Below, one piece after another: positions 27,343-36,702 of a DNA stretch of 64,000 bases. A program made the translations under genes and the position numbers. Under the pieces are notes generated by a model. It was not told the DNA's origin. It saw only the letters and a program-made list of their open reading frames with translations, and ran no database searches. Source of the DNA: Burkholderia diffusa (lineage in GTDB: Bacteria; Pseudomonadota; Gammaproteobacteria; Burkholderiales; Burkholderiaceae); NCBI RefSeq assembly GCF_902499115.1, contig NZ_CABVPN010000020.1, forward strand, positions 1 through 64,000, given 5' to 3'. Every line of letters starts with the position of its first letter. The stretch's first letter is position 1.

Positions 27343-28620
27343 TCAGTGCAGGAAATCCTGCATCCGGTAATACGCGCCGACGAACGGCAGGAACCACGCT
27401 TGCCCGAAATGGCCGGGCATCGCCGGCCAGTCGAGTTCGCGCCACGGATTCGACGCGGCCGCGCCGTACAGCACGTCGGCCATCACGCGGCCCATGTGCA
27501 CGGACATCTGCACGCCGTGGCCGCTGTAGCCCATCGAGTAATAGAGCCCGTCGTGCTGACCCGCGCGCGGCAGCCGGTCGGCGGTGATGTCGACCAGCCC
27601 GCCCCAGCAGTAATCGAGCCGCACGTTCGCGAGTTCCGGAAAATAGCCGGCCATGCCGGCGCGCAGGATCTCGCCGCTTTTTGCGTCGGAGCGCGGGCTC
27701 GACATCGCGAAGCGCGCGCGGCCGCCGAACAGCAGCCGGTTGTCGGGCGTCACGCGGAAGTAGTTGCCGATCTGGCGCGACGTCACGTATGCGCGGCGAT
27801 GCGGGAACAGCCGGTACAACTGCGCGTCGGGCAGCGGCTCGGTGACGACGATGAAACTGCCGACCGGCGCGATGCGCCGCCGGAACCACGCGAACGGGCC
27901 ATGCTGCGACGCGCCGGTCGCGACCAGCACGCGATCGGCGACGAGCGTGCCGCGCGTGCTGGTGATCGTGTGGCGCTCGCCGTCGATCCGATCGAGTCGC
28001 GTGACGGCCGCGTGCTCGTAGATGCGTGCGCCGGCTCGCACGGCCGCCTGCGCCAACCCGACGCCGAACTTGCCCATGTGCATCTGCACGCCATTGCGTT
28101 GCAACAGCCCGCCGTGGAAACCGTCGGACGCGATTTCATCGCGGATTCGCGACGGCTCGATCAGTTCGATATCCGGATCGACGTCGCGCCGCAATGCGTC
28201 GAACGTCTTCGCGAGTCCCGCGAAATGCTGCGGTTTCGCCGCGAGCTTCAGCTTGCCCGCCCGCCGAAAGTCGCACTCGATCGCATGCTCGGCGACGATC
28301 GTCTCGACGCTCTTCACCGCACTTTCGTAGGCGCGATAGAACTGCTTCGCCGGCTCGGCGCCGATGCGTGCGGCCAGCGACGCGTAGTCCTGCGCGACAC
28401 CCGTATTGCACTGGCCACCGTTGCGGCCGGACGCTTCGCCCGCGATCTGCGCGGCTTCCAGCACGATCACCGATACGCCGCGCTGTGCCAGCGCAAGCGC
28501 CGCCGACAGGCCGGTGAAGCCGCCGCCGATCACGACCACGTCGGCGCGCCCTTCCACGGGCCCTTCGCAGCCGGCACGAAACGCGGGGCGGGTATCCAGC
28601 CAGTACGATTCGAATTTCAT
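27343..28620 (-). CDS. FAD-dependent amine oxidoreductase, PuuB-like (paralogue 2)
   Basis: A 425-residue paralogue of the 23137-24414 product with the same layout: MKFESYWLDTRPAF start, DVVVIGGGFTGLSAALALAQ, AGEASGRNGGQCNTGVAQDY, and YYSMGYSGHGVQM near the end. AAGGA lies seven bases before the ATG at 28620. The two enzymes share most central motifs and the same C-terminal segment (PWR..DWPA.PGHFG..WFLPFVGA). It follows the ABC ATPase gene by 166 bp. Confidence 0.86.
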   Translation of the reverse strand: MKFESYWLDTRPAFRAGCEGPVEGRADVVVIGGGFTGLSAALALAQRGVSVIVLEAAQIAGEASGRNGGQCNTGVAQDYASLAARIGAEPAKQFYRAYESAVKSVETIVAEHAIECDFRRAGKLKLAAKPQHFAGLAKTFDALRRDVDPDIELIEPSRIRDEIASDGFHGGLLQRNGVQMHMGKFGVGLAQAAVRAGARIYEHAAVTRLDRIDGERHTITSTRGTLVADRVLVATGASQHGPFAWFRRRIAPVGSFIVVTEPLPDAQLYRLFPHRRAYVTSRQIGNYFRVTPDNRLLFGGRARFAMSSPRSDAKSGEILRAGMAGYFPELANVRLDYCWGGLVDITADRLPRAGQHDGLYYSMGYSGHGVQMSVHMGRVMADVLYGAAASNPWRELDWPAMPGHFGQAWFLPFVGAYYRMQDFLH

Positions 28621-28786
28621 CGGATCCTTGTCGAGCATTCCGGCGACAGCGATTGGCGATCGCCCGTTGAAAGTCATTTAATCACCGTCAAAAAGCGCAG
28701 TTGCCGCGTATTCGCGCACGGCGCGCGCACGATCCACCGTTTTGCACGACCGCCGCAGCACACTATGCGGAAGGCCGCGCGGCGCG

Positions 28787-30658
28787 CTACAGACGCACCG
28801 GCTGCACCGGCGCGACGCCCGCCGCCGGCTCGGCCTGGAAGCGCGCGAGGTCTTCCTCGCTGCGATGGCACAGCACCTGCGCGCCGTTCTCGAGCGTGCG
28901 CAGCGCGGGCGCGGTGCGGTTGCACACGCCGTCCACCCGCATCGCGCAGCGCGACAGGAACGGACACAGCTCGACATCGTCGGCGCTCGCGCCGATCGGC
29001 ACCAGCGGCCGGTGGCAGCGCTCGGCCGCATCGTCGAGCCAGCCCGCGCGCAACTCCGGTGCCGACGACACGAGCAGGTGCGAATACGGGTGGTAAGGCG
29101 GCGCGCACAGCGCATCGCGGCTGCCGGTTTCGACGCGGCGGCCCGCGTACAGCACGACGATGTCGTCGCTGATCGCGCGCACCTTCGCGATATCGTGCGT
29201 GATGAACACGTACGACACGCCGAGCTTCGCCTGCAGGTCGCGCAGCAGGTCCATGATCGCGGCGCCGACCACGGTGTCGAGTGCCGACGTGACCTCGTCG
29301 CACAGGATCAGGTCAGGCTCGGCCGCCAGCGCGCGCGCGAGGTTCACGCGCTGCTTCTGCCCGCCGGACAGCTCGCCGGTACGCCGCGCGGCGACCGCCT
29401 GCGGCAGCCGCACGAGTTCCAGCAGTTCCGCGACGCGCTGCCGTGCACGCGCGCCCTTGATCCCGTGATAGAACGCGAGCGGCCGCGCCAGCGTGCGCTC
29501 GACGGTATGCACCGGATTGAGCGCGGTATCGGCGTTCTGGAACACGATCTGCACGCGGCGGTGCTGCTCCTTGGTGCGCTTGCCGATGTCGAGCGCGAGC
29601 GGCTCGCCGTCGAGCAGGATCTGCCCGGCCGTCGCCGGCACGAGGCCCGCGATCACCTTCGCGAGCGTCGTCTTGCCCGAGCCCGATTCGCCGATCACGC
29701 CGACCGTCTGCCCGCGCCCGATGCGCAGGTCCACTTCGTGAAGGATCACCTTCGCGGGAAAGCCTTTCGCGGTACGGCCGCCGTAGCCGGCGACCGCGCC
29801 GCGCACGTCGAGCAGCGGCGCCGGCGCGGCGCTCGCCGCTAGCGCATCACGTTCGGCATCGCTCGGCGTGACCGCCGCGATCAGGCTCTGCGTGTACGGA
29901 TGCGTCGGCGCATGCAGGATCTGTTCGGTGTCGCCCGATTCGCGGATCACGCCATCGCTCAGCACGACGATCCGGTCGGCCATTTGCGCGACCACCGCCA
30001 GATCGTGCGACACGTACACCGCGCTCATCCCGCAGCGCCGGATCACGCTCTTGAACGCCTGCAGCACGTCGATCTGCGTGGTGACGTCGAGCGCGGTGGT
30101 CGGCTCATCGAGGATCACCAGCTCCGGATCGGTGATCAGCGCCATCGCGGCCATCAGCCGCTGCAGCTGGCCGCCCGACACCTGGTGCGGATAGCGCTTG
30201 CCGATCGTCTCCGGCTCGGGCAGCGCGAGCGCGCGGAACAGCTCGACCGCCTTCGCCTGCGCATCGCGCTTCGTCATCGTCTTGTGGATCAGCGCGCTCT
30301 CGATCACCTGGTCGAGAATCGTGCGCGACGGGTTGAACGCGGCGGCCGCGCTCTGCGCGATATACGCGACCTTGCGCCCGCGCAGCGCGGCCAGCGCCGG
30401 CGCCGGCAACGTGCAGACGTCCACGCCGCCGAGCTTCACCGACCCGCCGGCGATCCGGCAGCCGGCACGCGCATGGCCCATCAGCGACAGCGCGATCGTC
30501 GTCTTGCCGGAGCCGGACTCGCCGATCAGCGCGAGCACCTCGCCGCGCCCGATCTCGAAGTCGACGCCGTGAACGATCGTCGTTTCCTCGCCGCCCGGCC
30601 GGCCGCCGACGACGCGCAGCCCGCGCACCTCGACGAGCGGAGTCGATTCATCTCGCAT
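28787..30658 (-). CDS. Dipeptide-type ABC transporter, fused double ATPase
   Basis: A 623-residue protein with two complete ATPase domains (DppD-DppF fusion, like GsiA/YejF). Domain 1 has IGESGSGKTTIALSLMG, VSGGQLQRLM and LVILDEPTTALD. Domain 2 has IGESGSGKTTLAKVIAG, LSGGQKQRVN and LILCDEVTSALD. The extra C-terminal oligopeptide/dipeptide region carries Cys residues (LCPFLSRCAMRVDGVC). The ATG at 30658 overlaps the permease stop (ATGA). A much longer open frame reaching 32671 reads out of frame through the permeases and is not coding. Confidence 0.92.
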   Translation of the reverse strand: MRDESTPLVEVRGLRVVGGRPGGEETTIVHGVDFEIGRGEVLALIGESGSGKTTIALSLMGHARAGCRIAGGSVKLGGVDVCTLPAPALAALRGRKVAYIAQSAAAAFNPSRTILDQVIESALIHKTMTKRDAQAKAVELFRALALPEPETIGKRYPHQVSGGQLQRLMAAMALITDPELVILDEPTTALDVTTQIDVLQAFKSVIRRCGMSAVYVSHDLAVVAQMADRIVVLSDGVIRESGDTEQILHAPTHPYTQSLIAAVTPSDAERDALAASAAPAPLLDVRGAVAGYGGRTAKGFPAKVILHEVDLRIGRGQTVGVIGESGSGKTTLAKVIAGLVPATAGQILLDGEPLALDIGKRTKEQHRRVQIVFQNADTALNPVHTVERTLARPLAFYHGIKGARARQRVAELLELVRLPQAVAARRTGELSGGQKQRVNLARALAAEPDLILCDEVTSALDTVVGAAIMDLLRDLQAKLGVSYVFITHDIAKVRAISDDIVVLYAGRRVETGSRDALCAPPYHPYSHLLVSSAPELRAGWLDDAAERCHRPLVPIGASADDVELCPFLSRCAMRVDGVCNRTAPALRTLENGAQVLCHRSEEDLARFQAEPAAGVAPVQPVRL

Positions 30659-31626
30659 CAGTGTTCTCCCGCGGCAGCGGCCGCGCCCTTGCGGCGGCCG
30701 CGATGCGGCAGGCCGTCGATCAACAGGTTGACGCCCACCGTCAGGATCGCGATTGCGACTGCGGGCATGATCGCGACGGCCGAGCCGTCGCCGAGGCTCG
30801 CGATGTTCTCGCGCACCAGCGAGCCGAGGTCCGCGTACGGCGGCTGCACGCCGAGCCCGAGAAAGCTCAGGCCGCTCAGCAGCAGCACGACGAACGTGAA
30901 GCGCAGCCCGGTATCGGCCAGCATCGGGTGGATCATGTTCGGCAGCATCTCGACGCACGCGATGTACAGCGCGCTCTCGCCGCGGGCTCGCGCGACCTGC
31001 ACGAACTCGAGCGTGCTGATGTTGATCGCCAGCGCGCGCGCGATCCGGTACGAGCCCGGCATGTAGCTGACCGCGGCGGTCAGGACCAGGAGCGGCAGCG
31101 ACGAGCCGAACGCGGCGACGAACATCAGCGCGAACATCTTCGACGGAATCGACGTGAGCGCATCGAGCAGCCGGCTCATCGTCTCGTCGACCGCGCGGCC
31201 CGAGACGGTCGCGAGCAGCCCGAGCGTCGTGCCGGTCAGCGCGGCGAGCAACACCGCCGCGAGCGCGAGCAGCACGGTCAGGCGCGTGCCGTACAGGATC
31301 CGGCTCAGCATGTCCCGGCCGAGGAAGTCGGAGCCGAACGGCAGCTTCGCGCTGAACGGCGCGAACACGTCGGGCGTGACGATCGTGCCGACGTCGTGCG
31401 GCGCGAGCAGCGGCGCGAACGCCGCGATGAACAGCATCAGACCGACCATAGACAGGCCGACGCGGCCGCCGGTCGTCAGTTTCACGCGCGCGGCGCGGCG
31501 CTTGCGCGGCTGGTCGGGGGCGGGCGCGGCTGGCGGCGTCGCGCCGCTCCACGGCGGAGGCTGATCGCCGGACGGCGGCAGCGCGCTGCTGCGTTGAACG
31601 GGTTCGGTCGGGTGCATGGGCGGCAT
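30658..31626 (-). CDS. Dipeptide-type ABC transporter permease (DppC-like)
   Basis: A 322-residue inner-membrane protein with a Pro-rich cytosolic N-terminus of about 45 residues, then VGLSMVGLMLFIAAFAPLLA and further membrane segments. It carries the FGSDFLGRDMLSRILYG motif of DppC/OppC permeases and an EAA-type loop (VARARGESALYIACVEML). The stop overlaps the ATPase ATG. It starts 21 bp after the other permease. Confidence 0.9.
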   Translation of the reverse strand: MPPMHPTEPVQRSSALPPSGDQPPPWSGATPPAAPAPDQPRKRRAARVKLTTGGRVGLSMVGLMLFIAAFAPLLAPHDVGTIVTPDVFAPFSAKLPFGSDFLGRDMLSRILYGTRLTVLLALAAVLLAALTGTTLGLLATVSGRAVDETMSRLLDALTSIPSKMFALMFVAAFGSSLPLLVLTAAVSYMPGSYRIARALAINISTLEFVQVARARGESALYIACVEMLPNMIHPMLADTGLRFTFVVLLLSGLSFLGLGVQPPYADLGSLVRENIASLGDGSAVAIMPAVAIAILTVGVNLLIDGLPHRGRRKGAAAAAGEH

Positions 31627-31647
31627 CTCGGAAGGAGGACTGGACGC

Positions 31648-32601
31648 TCAGGTCCGCAGTCTCGGGTTCGACACGATCGAGCACAGGTCGGCGAACAGCA
31701 CGAGCGTCAGATAGGCGACGCAGAAGATCAGCGTGCACGCCTGGACCAGCGGGAAATCGCGGTTGCCGACGGCATCGACCATCAGGCTCGCGAGCCCCGG
31801 ATAGTTGAAGATCGTCTCGACGACGATCACGCCGCCGAGCAGATACGACAGGCTCAGCGCGACCGCATTGGCGATCGGGCCGATCGCGTTCGGCAGCGCA
31901 TGGCGCAGCACGACGCGCGCGGGGCTCGCGCCCTTGAGCACGGCCATCTCGACGTACGACGCGCTCAGCTGCTCGATCACCGCGGCGCGCGTCATCCGTG
32001 CCATCTGCGCGATCACGACCGCGCACAGCGTCAGCACCGGCATCGCATACGCGCGCAGGAAATCGTGCAGGCTTTCGATCGGGCCGCTGTACGACAGCGC
32101 AGACAGCCAGTGCAGCTTCACGGCCAGCACGAGCACGGCGACCGTCGCGATCAGGAATTCCGGCGTTGCGACGAGCGACAGCGTGCCGAGGCTGATCACG
32201 CGATCGACCACCGACTCGCGCTTGACCGCCGCGAGGATCCCGAGCAGCAGCGCGATCGGCACCGACACGGCGGTCGTGATCGCCGCGAGCGCGAGCGACT
32301 TCGGCAGACGTCCGCCGATCATCTCCGACACCGGCATGTCGCCCGACAGCGAGCGGCCGAAATCGCCGTGCAGCAGCCCCGCGAGCCAGTGCAGGTAGCG
32401 CACGTGGGCCGGCATGTCGAGGCCGAACTGCTGACGCAGCGCGGCGACCGTCTCCGGCGTCGCGGACTGGCCGAGCGCGGCCTGCGCGGCGTCGCCCGGC
32501 AGCAGGTTCGTAATCGTGAAGATGATCGCGGACACGATCAGCAGCGTCAGCGCGGTAACCGCGATGCGCCGGCCGATCAGCCCGAGCAGGATTCGATTCA
32601 T
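31648..32601 (-). CDS. Dipeptide-type ABC transporter permease (DppB-like)
   Basis: A 317-residue inner-membrane permease with an N-terminal membrane segment (RRIAVTALTLLIVSAIIFTI), the FGLDMPAHVRYLHWLAGLLH motif of DppB/OppB and an EAA loop (EMAVLKGASPARVVLRHALPN). GGAG precedes the ATG at 32601. It pairs with the DppC-like permease to import an organic amine or peptide-like solute. Confidence 0.92.
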   Translation of the reverse strand: MNRILLGLIGRRIAVTALTLLIVSAIIFTITNLLPGDAAQAALGQSATPETVAALRQQFGLDMPAHVRYLHWLAGLLHGDFGRSLSGDMPVSEMIGGRLPKSLALAAITTAVSVPIALLLGILAAVKRESVVDRVISLGTLSLVATPEFLIATVAVLVLAVKLHWLSALSYSGPIESLHDFLRAYAMPVLTLCAVVIAQMARMTRAAVIEQLSASYVEMAVLKGASPARVVLRHALPNAIGPIANAVALSLSYLLGGVIVVETIFNYPGLASLMVDAVGNRDFPLVQACTLIFCVAYLTLVLFADLCSIVSNPRLRT

Positions 32602-32680
32602 GAAGCGGCACTCCGGAAAAATTCGCGCGCGACCAGGGCGAGGGCCCGCACTGGTCGCGCGGCGGCGGCACGCGTCGTGC

Positions 32681-34264
32681 TCAGGCGTTCCACCACACGT
32701 GCTCGGCGAACATGAAGCCCATCATTCCGCCGGTCGGAATCGAGCCGAGACCGGCGAGCCGCTTGTCGTAGCCGTCGAGGAAGCTGATGAAGGCCGGAAT
32801 GCCGACCCGGCACTGTTGCGCGACGAGCACCTGCATGTCGCCGTACATCTGCTTGCGCTTCGCGTCGTCGGTTTCCGATCGCGCGGCGAGCAGCAACTGG
32901 TCGAACTTCGCGTTCTTCCAGCCCGACTCGTTCCACGGCGCGTCCGACTTGAAGAACTGCGTGAACAACACATCGGCGCTCGAGCGCGGATTGATGTTGC
33001 CGAAGCCGAGCGGATGCTTCATCCAGTGGTTCGACCAGTAGCCGTCGGGCGACACGCGGTTCACCTGCAGGTTCAGCCCGATCTTTTGGCCGGCCTGCTG
33101 CAGCAGCACGGCCATTTCGATCGACCCGTTCGCGTCGGACGTCGCATAGATCGGCGGCAGCGGGGCGCCCAGTGCGCCCGCCTTCTGGAACAGGAACTTC
33201 GCCTTGTCCGGATCGTGCGGCCGCTGCGGCAGCGATGCGTTGAAGTAGCGATGCCCCGGCGGGATCGGCTGGTCGTTGCCGATCACCGCGTAGCCGCGAA
33301 ACACCGCCGAGCGGATCTGCTCGCGATCGAACAGGTACTTCATCCCTTCGACGAAATCCGGGTTCGCGGTGATCGGGTTGTCGCTACGCACGATCAGGTC
33401 GGTATAGAGCCCTGACTTGGTTTCCTGCAGCGCATAGCCCGGCGTCGACGCGACCCGCTGCGTCGAGCGCGGATCGATCGCGTTGATCAGGTGCACGTCG
33501 CCCGACAGCAGCGCGTTCAGGCGCGCGGCGCTGTCGCTGATGCCGATCAGCTCGATCTCGTCGAGATACGGCATCCCCGGCTTGAAGTAGCTGTCGTTGC
33601 GCACGCCGACGGTCGACACGCCCGGCTTGAACGACTTCAGCTTGTACGGGCCGCAGCCGATGCCGGTGCTGAAGTCGGTCGTGCCGTCCTTGACGATCAC
33701 GAGCTGCGGCGTCGCGAGGATCACCGGCAGATCAGCGTTCGCGCTGGCGAGCGTGAGCGTGACCTCGTCCGGGCCGCTCGCTTTCGCATCGGCGAACTGA
33801 TCGGCGAGCGGCTTGACCTTCGAGGCGGTGGCCGCGTTCTTGTGGCGCATCAGCGAGAACACCACGTCGGCCGGCCCGACCGGTTTCCCGTCGTGGAACG
33901 TGACGCCCTTGCGCAGCTTGATGACCCACGTTTTCGCGTCGGTCGTCTGCAACGACTGGGCGAGATTCATTTGCGGCGTCAGGCTCGCATCGAGCTGCGT
34001 GAGGCCGCTGTAGAACATGAAGAATCGAATGTAGTCGGCGCCCGTCGAGCCCTTGGCCGGGTCGAGCGTATCGGCCGTCGAACTCGATTCGTTCGCGACC
34101 CGGATCTTGCCGCCGCGCTTCGGCGCGGGCGCGGCGAACGCGGATTGCATGCCGGTCAGCAGGCCGCCGCCACCGACGGCCATCATGCCGCTCGCCGCCA
34201 TGACCCGCATCATGTCGCGGCGCGTGATGCCGCCCTTGCCGCCGTTGTCGATATCGTCGCTCAT
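32681..34264 (-). CDS. ABC transporter periplasmic substrate-binding protein, family 5, Tat signal
   Basis: A 527-residue SBP_bac_5 protein. A twin-arginine signal (TRRDMMRVMAASGMM...SAFA) precedes APAPKRGGKIRVANESS, and TLDPAKGS and KLRKGVTFHDGKPVGPADVVFS are classic family-5 motifs. It is first gene of the import and catabolism cluster and presumably gives ligand specificity. GGAG lies upstream of the ATG. Tat export suggests it folds before transport, as for some Dpp-type proteins. Confidence 0.92.
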   Translation of the reverse strand: MSDDIDNGGKGGITRRDMMRVMAASGMMAVGGGGLLTGMQSAFAAPAPKRGGKIRVANESSSTADTLDPAKGSTGADYIRFFMFYSGLTQLDASLTPQMNLAQSLQTTDAKTWVIKLRKGVTFHDGKPVGPADVVFSLMRHKNAATASKVKPLADQFADAKASGPDEVTLTLASANADLPVILATPQLVIVKDGTTDFSTGIGCGPYKLKSFKPGVSTVGVRNDSYFKPGMPYLDEIELIGISDSAARLNALLSGDVHLINAIDPRSTQRVASTPGYALQETKSGLYTDLIVRSDNPITANPDFVEGMKYLFDREQIRSAVFRGYAVIGNDQPIPPGHRYFNASLPQRPHDPDKAKFLFQKAGALGAPLPPIYATSDANGSIEMAVLLQQAGQKIGLNLQVNRVSPDGYWSNHWMKHPLGFGNINPRSSADVLFTQFFKSDAPWNESGWKNAKFDQLLLAARSETDDAKRKQMYGDMQVLVAQQCRVGIPAFISFLDGYDKRLAGLGSIPTGGMMGFMFAEHVWWNA

Positions 34265-34960
34265 CCGAACTGCTCCTGACTGTGGAAAGTGGGGTCCTGG
34301 GATCCAGCGTGGTTCGAGAAAACCCGCCGCGCCTGCCTGCTGGTGGCGAACACGACGTCGTGCGCATTGAGTTCATTTAAGCATCGCCAAAATGCGGGTT
34401 GTCGCGATTCGGGGCGGCTGCACGACACGATTCGACCGTTTTGGGCCACCTGCGCAGCATGATTTGCTGCGTGACCACGCGTGCCGCCGTTTGCTCGATG
34501 CCGCGTCGCGACGCTGCGCAGCGCGTGCGCGACGAAGGAAATCGTAAAGTGATGCACGCGGCAGATTGCGCCGACAAAATTGGCCGTTCAGCATCCGAAG
34601 CGCGTTCGGCTCCCTCAAACAGCATGTTTGCGTGGAATGCGCACTCGCGGCCCGCAGTGCCCGAAACGACCGGAACGCCACGTGCACATGCGACAGCGGG
34701 TGCCGGCCGTGAGGACGCCTTGAGCCTGAAAGATCGGGAGATTGCGGCGACGTCGAAGCGGCTTTGCCGGATAACGGGAAGACGGCGGGGTTGCCCGACG
34801 CCGGGAACGAACCCGTGACGGGCCACCAGGCCGTGATTTCCTGCGGCGATGCGGTCGATGCGGTCGATGCCGGCTTGTCGGCGCGCACGCCGGACACATG
34901 CCGGCGTGGCGTGAGGGAGACGCGATGATGTCGTTGCCGGCAGATGCCGGCACGCGGCCG
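34265..34960. promoter_or_regulatory. Upstream region of the ABC/oxidase cluster
   Basis: About 700 bp without a convincing gene on either strand. It separates two minus-strand genes, so the promoter of the transporter cluster must lie in its left half. A 15-bp dyad CAAACA-GCA-TGTTTG is at 34616-34630, and a GC hairpin (TGCCGGC-AGAT-GCCGGCA) is near 34933-34950 just past the chemoreceptor stop. Confidence 0.45.
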
Positions 34961-36499
34961 TCAGGCAGCCAGCCTGAACACCGATACGGCGGCCCGCAAG
35001 CGTGCCGCCTGTTCATCCAGCGAGGACGCGGCAGCGGCAGCCTGCTCCACCAGCGCGGCATTCTGCTGGGTCACTTCGTCCATTTGCGCGACCGCCAGGC
35101 CGACCTGCTCGATGCCGGTGCTTTGCTCGGCGGATGCCGCTGAAATCTCGCCCATGATGTCGGCCACCCGGTCGATCGACCGCACGATCTCCGTCATGCG
35201 CGCGCCCGCTGTCTCGACGAGCCGGCTGCCGCTGCCGACCCGCTCGACCGACGCCTCGATCAATCCCTTGATGTCTTTCGCGGCCGCCGCGCTGCGTTGC
35301 GCGAGCGAGCGGACCTCCGAGGCCACCACAGCGAACCCGCGCCCTTCCTCGCCGGCCCGCGCGGCCTCGACCGCGGCGTTGAGCGCGAGAATGTTCGTCT
35401 GGAACGCGATGCTTTCGATCACGACGGTAATGTCGGCGATCCGCACCGATCCGTCCGAAATCTGCCGCATCGTTTCGACGACTTCGCGCACCGCAGCGCC
35501 GCCGAGTTCGGTCGCCTCCTTCGCGTGGGTCACGAGCGCATTCGCCTGACGTGCATTGTCGGCATTCTGTTTGACCGTCGACGTGATCTGCTCCATGCTG
35601 GCGGCCGTTTGCTGCAGCGACGCGGCCTGTTCCTCCGTGCGCTGCGACAAGTCCAGATTGCCTTGCGCGATCTCGCCGGTGCCGACGGCAATCGAGTGGG
35701 TCGTGGTCTGGATTTCGGCGATGGTCTCGGTCAGTCGGGCCTTCATGTCGGCGAGCGCGACGAGCAGGCTGCCCGGCGCGGCGTTCGCCGTATCGAACTG
35801 CACGTCCAGTTCGCCGGCGGCGATGCGGGCCGCAATGTGCGTCGCATGCGCCGGCTCGCCGCCGAGCGTGCGCCGGACGCTGCGCAACACCCCCCACGCG
35901 ATCGCCGCGAGCGCCGCGGCGATGGCGAGCGTGATGGCGCCCAGCACCTGCGCGAGCCGCGTAAACGCGGCATTGATGTCGTCGTAGAAGAATCCCGTGC
36001 CGATCCACCAGTCCCACTCCGGAATGGCGACCACGCCCTGGAGTTTCGGCTCCACGTCCGCGTCCGGGCTGCGCTTGATCAGCACGTCGACGAGCGCGAA
36101 ATGCGCCTGGGCCATTCCGGCGCGGTACGCCTCGCTGTCGGTCATGCCGCTGGTCGTGCGGTTGCCCTTGGCGCGGGTGCCGATGAACTTCGCGTTCGGA
36201 TGCACGAGGTTGACGCCGTCGGACGTCGTCACCCAGTAGTAGCTTTTCGAATTCGCATTGAGCGCGGACAACGCGGCCTTGGCCTGCTGCTGGGCCTGAT
36301 CTGGCGTGAGCGTGCCGTTCGCCTGCATCGCGCGATACGCGTCGACCAGATGCTCGGCTTTGGTCAGAAGAATGACGATCTCTTCACGACGGCTGTCGAT
36401 CAGCGCGTCGCGCAGCGTATACAGCGACATCGCGGCAAGCAATGCAACGCCGAGCAGCGCCGCGGCGACGAGCATCAGCAGTTTCGTGGACAACTTCAT
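34961..36499 (-). CDS. Methyl-accepting chemotaxis protein with Cache sensor
   Basis: A 512-residue chemoreceptor. A membrane anchor is at residues 6-27, and the periplasmic single-Cache domain at about 30-185 has SYYWVTTSDGVNLVHPN and DWWIGTGFFYDDI. The second membrane segment is at about 188-210, followed by HAMP and the signalling domain with ESIAFQTNILALNAAVEAAR. Cache_2 receptors often sense small carboxylates or amino acids. The neighbouring ABC cluster suggests, but does not show, a shared ligand. Confidence 0.92.
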   Translation of the reverse strand: MKLSTKLLMLVAAALLGVALLAAMSLYTLRDALIDSRREEIVILLTKAEHLVDAYRAMQANGTLTPDQAQQQAKAALSALNANSKSYYWVTTSDGVNLVHPNAKFIGTRAKGNRTTSGMTDSEAYRAGMAQAHFALVDVLIKRSPDADVEPKLQGVVAIPEWDWWIGTGFFYDDINAAFTRLAQVLGAITLAIAAALAAIAWGVLRSVRRTLGGEPAHATHIAARIAAGELDVQFDTANAAPGSLLVALADMKARLTETIAEIQTTTHSIAVGTGEIAQGNLDLSQRTEEQAASLQQTAASMEQITSTVKQNADNARQANALVTHAKEATELGGAAVREVVETMRQISDGSVRIADITVVIESIAFQTNILALNAAVEAARAGEEGRGFAVVASEVRSLAQRSAAAAKDIKGLIEASVERVGSGSRLVETAGARMTEIVRSIDRVADIMGEISAASAEQSTGIEQVGLAVAQMDEVTQQNAALVEQAAAAASSLDEQAARLRAAVSVFRLAA

Positions 36500-36702
36500 G
36501 CGGAGGGCCTCGATATATTAACCGTTCGGTACATATATCGGCCCGGGCGGCCCTGCCTTGAATGGCTCTGTATCGGTAATTACCCTCGTTTCGTGCGGTG
36601 ATCGCACGCGCAAGGCGGAACGGCCGTCGCGCCACCCCGGTCGATCGCGACGGGCACGGCCGCGCGCGCAGGGCACGCGGCCCCACGCCGGCGCGGCGTC
36701 GC

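Noticed and set aside
26566..29172. 868-codon plus-strand frame through cupin, AraC and oxidase genes
   Set aside because: Runs antisense across several well-supported genes; no domain recognised.
30661..32671. Upstream 670 codons of the frame that contains the double ATPase
   Set aside because: Reads out of frame through both permease genes; the real ATPase start is the ATG overlapping the permease stop at 30658.
34373..34897. 174-codon minus-strand and 139-codon plus-strand frames upstream of the ABC cluster
   Set aside because: No motif, signal peptide or ribosome site; composition fits non-coding sequence.
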